Shown here: positions 13,640-14,481 of the stretch, one piece after another | Position numbering within the stretch: the first letter of the stretch is position 1 | Layout of the letters: the number at the start of each line of letters is the position of its first letter | Assembly (NCBI GenBank): GCA_023954795.1 | Contig: JAGSHA010000040.1 | Span: 1 to 14,481, forward strand | Origin: Oceanospirillaceae bacterium | Lineage (GTDB): Bacteria; Pseudomonadota; Gammaproteobacteria; Pseudomonadales; Balneatricaceae | Direction: 5' to 3' | DNA: 14,481 bases | Made by a program: the position numbers and the translations under genes | Notes under the pieces: generated by a model | The model's input: the letters and a program-made list of their open reading frames with translations, nothing else | The model's database searches: none | Told to the model about the DNA's origin: nothing

Positions 13640-14396
13640 ATCCAACAACACGATCCTGATCACCGGCCGTATCACCGGAATTACCGTGTTGTAACAAATG
13701 CATGCGATACGAACTCTGAGCTAATGCATGCTGCAATCCATTTAAGCCCATACAACCACAAGCCTCATCAGGACGAATATCCTCAGCCCCGGCGAGGATA
13801 CGCTTATGAGTATGCCCGTCGATAAGACGCGCCTCATAATAGCTATGGAAGTGGCTCATATCGGTACTGATCAGGGTCAACACCTGAGAATCTTCAAGTG
13901 CTGGCAAAAGAACCGTGGCAACCTGTTCCGGACTCGCGTCCCCAATCACTACAGGCACAATTGGTGCTTTTATCTCTGCGCGTTGTAAAAAAGGCAGCTG
14001 AACTTCAAGACTGTGTTCTGAGTAGTGTGCCGCGACGTTGTAATGGACGAGACCATCTGCCACTAGTGCATCAATCTGTGCACGGGCCAGTTGTATATCT
14101 CCCAATGGGGTCATAAAGGCCCCGGACTCCGGTACCGCCATGCCTTTAAACGGCACCCGATGGCTCGGGCCTATCAGCAAAATGTATTTATATTCCGCCC
14201 CCCTTGTCAGGCAGCTATAAGCCGCAGCGGCAACCTCGCCGGAATATGAATAGCCTGCATGAGGTACAACCAGCGCCCGAACACCGGGCAATGTCGGACG
14301 TGTATGTTTGTGTAACAAACGATCCACATCATGGCCAAGTTGCGTAGGATCATCTGCGTAAAATAAGCCCGCGACCGCGGGTTGTCGGGTTTCCAT
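13617..14396 (-). CDS. amrB: AmmeMemoRadiSam system protein B (Memo-like)
   Basis: A 259-residue Memo-family protein, structurally related to class III extradiol dioxygenases. Family motifs include RQPAVAGLFYADDP at the N terminus, VVPHAGYSYSGEVAAAAY (about 43-60), LLIGPSHRVPFKG, HYSEHSLEVQLPFLQ, STDMSHFHSY and ACGCMGL. The histidines of PHAGY and PSHR and the cysteine of GCMG correspond to the metal-site residues described for human MEMO1. A catalytic activity for bacterial members has not been settled. The ATG at 14396 has GGGGAG six bases upstream and places the family motif near residue 3; the upstream ATG at 14426 would put that ribosome site inside the gene. It is the first gene of the visible operon and overlaps AMMECR1. 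The radical SAM partner is expected beyond the right edge. Confidence 0.92.
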   Translation of the reverse strand: METRQPAVAGLFYADDPTQLGHDVDRLLHKHTRPTLPGVRALVVPHAGYSYSGEVAAAAYSCLTRGAEYKYILLIGPSHRVPFKGMAVPESGAFMTPLGDIQLARAQIDALVADGLVHYNVAAHYSEHSLEVQLPFLQRAEIKAPIVPVVIGDASPEQVATVLLPALEDSQVLTLISTDMSHFHSYYEARLIDGHTHKRILAGAEDIRPDEACGCMGLNGLQHALAQSSYRMHLLQHGNSGDTAGDQDRVVGYAAYAVY

Positions 14397-14481
14397 AGGA
14401 AGCTCCCCTACTGTAACTCTTTGCATCGCGATAGAAGATGTCTGGATGCCTTTGCCGCGATTAGAGGTTTTAGAAATTTCC

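Overview
The window looks like chromosomal DNA from a marine-type gammaproteobacterium, perhaps of the Oceanospirillales. This is inferred from protein character only: an IbpA close to the enterobacterial form, a YmdB-type macrodomain, CPXCG and DOPA-dioxygenase-family proteins, and several c-di-GMP and chemotaxis proteins. There are no tRNA or rRNA genes, CRISPR arrays or insertion sequences. Genes are densely packed and no gene-free stretch reaches 300 bases.

Left part (1-6920, all on the minus strand). The window opens inside the 3' end of an FAD-linked D-lactate dehydrogenase (its last few codons are cut off). Upstream of it lies a very large membrane protein that joins an NMT1/THI5-type periplasmic binding domain, a CHASE domain, PAS, GGDEF and EAL. 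Then come an RluA-type pseudouridine synthase, a small CPXCG zinc-ribbon-like protein and a DOPA 4,5-dioxygenase-family protein; the last two are 31 bases apart and probably co-transcribed.

Middle (6921-11840). A methyl-accepting chemotaxis protein is transcribed divergently from the DOPA-family gene, from promoters that appear to share one palindromic -10 element. It ends in a clear intrinsic terminator and faces a small stand-alone EAL protein. That EAL gene has a Fur-box-like palindrome in its promoter region and diverges from a DUF2185 (Imm33-like) gene. Next is the small heat shock gene ibpA. It has a sigma32-like promoter and a 5' leader that folds into three successive stem-loops, the last being a near-textbook ROSE RNA thermometer over the Shine-Dalgarno sequence. 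A strong terminator separates it from an AraC-type regulator with a GyrI-like effector domain.

Right part (11875-14396, minus strand). Five closely spaced genes, most of them overlapping, form a likely operon: Memo (AmmeMemoRadiSam protein B), AMMECR1 (protein A), a short TfoX N-domain protein, a cupin and a YmdB-type macrodomain hydrolase. The radical SAM member of the AmmeMemoRadiSam set would be expected just beyond the right edge. The best leads are the ROSE leader, the two-sensor c-di-GMP protein, the Fur-like site at the small EAL gene and the extended AmmeMemoRadiSam operon.
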